From UMGS1251 sp036666555 (lineage in GTDB: Bacteria > Bacillota > Clostridia > Lachnospirales > Lachnospiraceae), in NCBI GenBank assembly GCA_036666555.1, contig JAVWVS010000048.1, positions 1 to 8,024 of the forward strand: a stretch of DNA of 8,024 bases, read 5' to 3'. A model generated the notes under the pieces. The model did no database searches, was not told the DNA's origin, and saw nothing but the letters and a program-made list of their open reading frames with translations. Positions 5,418 to 8,024 of the stretch are shown here, in pieces; the stretch's first letter is position 1; the number at the start of each line of letters is the position of its first letter. The position numbers and the translations under genes are program-made.

Positions 5418-8024
5418 ATGGATTCAAAGTATATTACCATAAAAAACTTGTCAAGAGAGACAAAAAAGCATGTCACAAAAAATGAAGAAGAATGGAAACG
5501 ATATCTTCAAACGGTAGCACAAATCTATCGTTATCCATTTCAGGAGCAGATTCTAATCTATGCGCAACGTCCAGATGCTAAAGCATGTGCGAGCATTGAA
5601 ATTTGGAACAAAAAAATGTATTGCTGGGTGAATCGAGGAGCAAAAGGAATTGCGCTTCTGGATGAAGAGGCAGCATATCCGAAATTGAAATATGTATTTG
5701 ATTTATCCGATGTTCATGAAGGTAGAATCAAGGGGGAAAAGCCTTATTTATGGAAGATGCAGGAACGGCATAAGGAAGGTATTATAGCCAGATTGGAGAG
5801 TGTTTATGGTGGCGTAGATGAGAACCAAAACTTTGAAGCACAGTTGTTGGAAATCGTAGAGCGGGTGACGGAAGATGATTTAGAGGATATTCTAGATGAA
5901 TTAGAGGCGGTTGCAGAGGGCAGTTTTTTGGAAAACTTAGAGAGAGACAGCCTTCGTATACGAATGCGGGATGCATTATATTCTAGTATTGCGTTCACGG
6001 TATTTACCCGATGTGGTGTGGACGTCAATGAATATGAAAACAACTTGAATTTTGGAACAATTACAGAATTTAATACCATTCCTGTTTTGACCATTCTTGG
6101 TACGAATATCTCCGATCTAAGCAAACCTTTATTGCGAGAAATCGGTATTTCTATTCATAGTTACGAACAGAACATGGTTAAGGCAGAACAAATAGCAGAA
6201 AAAATCAAAAAAGATATTGCAAAGGATACAAATGTGGACTATAATGCTTTAAAGCGTAAAAGTGGAAAATGGGAACGCAAAGAAAGGGGAAATCAATATG
6301 AATCTGACCTATCAACAAAACGGGGATTATCTGATTCCGAATTTGACAATCGAAGATACCGGAGAGAGGCTGACCAAGTACGGCCTCATGAGAAGAACCT
6401 ATCTGAAGGAGGAGAAGAAAGGAATCTACGTGGGGATGCTGTTGGAGGATACACTCATGAAGCATCTTATGACCATTCAGGGGCAGGCAGAAGAGAGAAT
6501 GGAACTCCTAATGAAACAGATGCAGAAGGAAGAGGGCGTGGACGAACAGTTGAAAGCGCAGGATCAAATGCTGTGGGTTCAGCGAATGAACAATATCAAG
6601 AATCGAGCAGAAGAAATCATCCTACAGGAATTAATCTATCAGTAGAAGAACTTTTGGCATCGGAGGAGAAAACTACAGAATATGAACAAATCAGTTTGTT
6701 TGTAAGTCCTGAAGAGCAAAGAGGAAATATAGCAGTAGATAGCGCAGAAAAAATCCATGCGTTATCTTCTGCTTTTTTGATATCGGATACCATCGTAGAT
6801 GATGTATTACTTACCGGAGGTGGAAAAGATGATAGCCGTATTCGTATTGCGGCGGAATACCAAAAAGGAAAAAGTAGAGATGAAATGGTGGAATTTCTCA
6901 AACAGGAATATGATCGTGGTGGAAAAGGTTTTGAATATAAAGAAAAACCGGTTGCTGTATGGTATGACAATAAGGGGATGAATTTTAATCAAGGGACATC
7001 TGCAAGATATGATGCCATGAGAACAATCACGTGGGAAGAGGTTGCAGAACGTCTGGTACATCTAATAGAAAGCGGGCAATTTATGGAGTCCGTAGAAGCC
7101 AATCAGATTTCCCTTGTCATAAGACAGGAACTGGCAAAGCAAATTTATTTCTTTTTTCAGGATGAGTACAATCAAATACCGGAGTTTCTTGAGGAGCAAA
7201 GGAACAACGTTCCAAAAGCAGAAGAAAAAATCAGAAACATGTTAGAGAGTGCAACCGATATTGATATCATTCTAGCCCGGATGGATGAAGCAATTGAAAA
7301 ACTGGATAGTGGAGAGGTAAAGCCAAGATTTCGTCTGATTCACAAGCCGAAGGATATCAGAAAGGAAGTTTGGGAGCAGTTATTGGAGGTGCAGGAGTTC
7401 CCAAAAGCAGAACAGGTGGAACTTCGACGAGAGACATTTATCACAGATGATGAGATAGATGATAACCTCACATGGGGCAGCGGATTTCAGCAGGGAAAAT
7501 ATCGTATCTATGAGTTCTTTCAAGATGTGCACGATCAAAAGGAGCAAGTGGATTTCCTGAAAAAGGAATACGGAATAGGAGGAAGGTCCCATGCACTACC
7601 GGGGAAAAATGGCTCGGAAAAGCATGATGCTAAAGGTATCCGTCTAGAAAAAGGTGATACCTTGATCCCGAATGTGGATATACTTTTAAGTTGGAATAAG
7701 GTGGCACAACGTATTCAAAAATTGATTGCGGCTGACCACTTTATGACACCACAGGAAAAAGAATACTGGAAAGAGAAGCAAGAACAGAAAACACTGGAAA
7801 AAACACAGCAGGAGCAGTACATTGCCCACGATACCATAGAAAAAATCAAAGAAGCAACGCAAATCAAGGTTGCTATTGAAACCACAGAAGATTATTCTGA
7901 ACCAGCCATAGGATTTTATACCTATCACTATCCGGATGGCAGAGAGGGTGTCCGTTTTCGTTTGGTTACAGTGGGCGAAGAAGGGAAGCTGGTAGGCTAT
8001 CCACAAGCAAACAAATTTTTTATC
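5418..8024 (+). CDS. N-terminal part of giant ArdC-like / SNF2-helicase-methylase mobile-element protein (869 codons, runs off the window)
   Basis: ATG 5418 is the first start after an in-frame TGA (5385-5387) and has AAGGGAG (5407-5413) four bases upstream. The frame stays open to the window end. Residues ~20-75 carry YRYPFQEQILIYAQRPDA and the W...GAKGIALLDE segment, the N-terminal signature of the giant (often over 2000 aa) SNF2-helicase/DNA-methylase proteins of clostridial conjugative elements; this part resembles the ssDNA-binding domain of ArdC antirestriction proteins. Residues ~75-275 continue that family's conserved region (VFDLSDVHE, LGTNISD). Residues ~280-410 are a Gly/Arg/Glu/Ser-rich linker, followed by EQISLF. 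Two related modules follow (about 450-557 and 673-785), then a charged Lys/Gln/Glu-rich stretch. The helicase and methylase motifs would lie beyond the window, so that assignment rests on the N-terminal part alone. A tnpV-like gene lies within the linker in another frame. Confidence 0.85.
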   Translation, partial: MDSKYITIKNLSRETKKHVTKNEEEWKRYLQTVAQIYRYPFQEQILIYAQRPDAKACASIEIWNKKMYCWVNRGAKGIALLDEEAAYPKLKYVFDLSDVHEGRIKGEKPYLWKMQERHKEGIIARLESVYGGVDENQNFEAQLLEIVERVTEDDLEDILDELEAVAEGSFLENLERDSLRIRMRDALYSSIAFTVFTRCGVDVNEYENNLNFGTITEFNTIPVLTILGTNISDLSKPLLREIGISIHSYEQNMVKAEQIAEKIKKDIAKDTNVDYNALKRKSGKWERKERGNQYESDLSTKRGLSDSEFDNRRYRREADQVRPHEKNLSEGGEERNLRGDAVGGYTHEASYDHSGAGRRENGTPNETDAEGRGRGRTVESAGSNAVGSANEQYQESSRRNHPTGINLSVEELLASEEKTTEYEQISLFVSPEEQRGNIAVDSAEKIHALSSAFLISDTIVDDVLLTGGGKDDSRIRIAAEYQKGKSRDEMVEFLKQEYDRGGKGFEYKEKPVAVWYDNKGMNFNQGTSARYDAMRTITWEEVAERLVHLIESGQFMESVEANQISLVIRQELAKQIYFFFQDEYNQIPEFLEEQRNNVPKAEEKIRNMLESATDIDIILARMDEAIEKLDSGEVKPRFRLIHKPKDIRKEVWEQLLEVQEFPKAEQVELRRETFITDDEIDDNLTWGSGFQQGKYRIYEFFQDVHDQKEQVDFLKKEYGIGGRSHALPGKNGSEKHDAKGIRLEKGDTLIPNVDILLSWNKVAQRIQKLIAADHFMTPQEKEYWKEKQEQKTLEKTQQEQYIAHDTIEKIKEATQIKVAIETTEDYSEPAIGFYTYHYPDGREGVRFRLVTVGEEGKLVGYPQANKFFI
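6283..6290 (+). promoter_or_regulatory. ribosome-binding site for the nested tnpV-like gene
   Basis: AAAGGGGA at 6283-6290 stands seven to eight bases before ATG 6298, near-optimal placement. It lies inside the coding sequence of the giant gene, where no ribosome site is needed. It favours ATG 6298 over the in-frame GTG at 6262, which has no such site. Confidence 0.65.
6298..6645 (+). CDS. tnpV: TnpV-like transposon-encoded protein, nested out of frame inside the giant gene (115 aa)
   Basis: The frame (+1 relative to the gene that contains it) runs from ATG 6298 to TAG 6643-6645. Its protein matches the pattern I know for TnpV (named from clostridial Tn4451-type transposons): a start MNLTYQQNGDYLIPNLTIED, then KYGLMRRTYLKEEKK, a middle ERMELLMKQMQKEEGV, and the conserved end WVQRMNNIKNRAEEI ... 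ELIYQ. Family length is about 110-125 aa, so it appears complete. It is probably cytoplasmic and largely helical. Its function in transposition is not established. The giant frame also remains open over all 348 bases, which reads there as a low-complexity linker. Normal folded-protein composition in this frame suggests that this is the constrained one. It could be a decayed relic, but the intact ends and ribosome site argue against that. Confidence 0.8.
   Translation: MNLTYQQNGDYLIPNLTIEDTGERLTKYGLMRRTYLKEEKKGIYVGMLLEDTLMKHLMTIQGQAEERMELLMKQMQKEEGVDEQLKAQDQMLWVQRMNNIKNRAEEIILQELIYQ
6766..7088 (+). other. module 1 of an internal duplication in the giant protein
   Basis: Residues ~450-557 include ISDTIVDDVLLTGGG, an RIRIAAEYQKGKS segment, FLKQEYDRGGKGF, a W-containing strand, and ITWEEVAERLVHLIESGQFM. 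The same order recurs in module 2, so the two modules are paralogous copies within one polypeptide. I cannot name a characterised fold for them. Confidence 0.65.
7434..7772 (+). other. module 2 of an internal duplication in the giant protein
   Basis: Residues ~673-785 contain ITDDEIDDNLTWGSG, KYRIYEFFQ, FLKKEYGIGGRSHAL and WNKVAQRIQKLIAADHFM, aligning in order with module 1. The core pattern shared by both is DD-x-L-x(1-3)-G-x-G, RI or YRI, FLKxEYxxGG, and a final W-x-x-V/E-A-x-R-h helix. Confidence 0.65.

Noticed and set aside
5782..6124. Minus-strand open frames opposite the giant gene
   Set aside because: They are Ser-rich translations typical of antisense to Glu/Arg-rich coding, with no recognisable motif or initiation signal.
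6262..6297. Longer tnpV start at GTG 6262
   Set aside because: The extra 12 residues are not part of the family pattern, GTG lacks its own ribosome site, and AAAGGGGA is ideally placed for ATG 6298.

Overview
The window looks like part of an integrative/conjugative or mobilizable element from a low-to-moderate-GC, Gram-positive gut anaerobe, most likely a Lachnospiraceae-type Clostridia. This rests on the AT-leaning codon use with strong AGGAGG-type ribosome sites, a stand-alone RadC/JAB protein, a surface protein with Listeria-Bacteroides (InlB B / Flg_new) repeats and a TGD-type C-terminal anchor, and the N-terminal part of a giant ArdC-like/SNF2-helicase-methylase protein typical of such elements. 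Family names come from recognising motifs, not from a database search. Every gene I can support is on the + strand and closely spaced, so the region may be one transcription unit.

Layout: 2-181 is the 3' end (or all) of an unrecognised gene. 206-379 is a small 57-residue acidic/basic protein, and radC follows four bases later (384-893). 919-5327 is a large secreted surface protein: signal peptide, helical N-terminal region, Cys/His-rich CxxC region, three Ig-like modules, then a tandem array of 62-residue repeats and a TGD/membrane anchor. The reading frame of this gene is interrupted by a 100-N assembly gap (3870-3969) that lies inside the most identical repeats. The gap is almost certainly of arbitrary length, and the apparent frameshift is an artefact. 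5328-5417 is an intergenic leader with a perfect 11-bp inverted repeat. 5418 to the window end is the first 869 codons of the giant protein, which continues past the window.

The most striking item is a complete tnpV-like gene (6298-6645, 115 aa) that lies entirely inside the giant gene in another frame of the same strand, with its own strong ribosome-binding site. Both frames are open throughout. The giant protein reads this stretch as a Gly/Arg/Glu-rich linker, while the other frame gives a well-formed, recognisable TnpV protein. This is a true dual-coding (overprinted) candidate.

How the parts may work together (inference): the giant protein and the RadC-like protein would act on element DNA during transfer or establishment (ArdC-like ssDNA binding/antirestriction, helicase, methylation). 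The surface protein would be displayed on the donor cell and could mediate adhesion or cell contact. No RNA genes, CRISPR array, insertion sequence ends or convincing intrinsic terminator were seen. No gene-free stretch exceeds about 90 bases.
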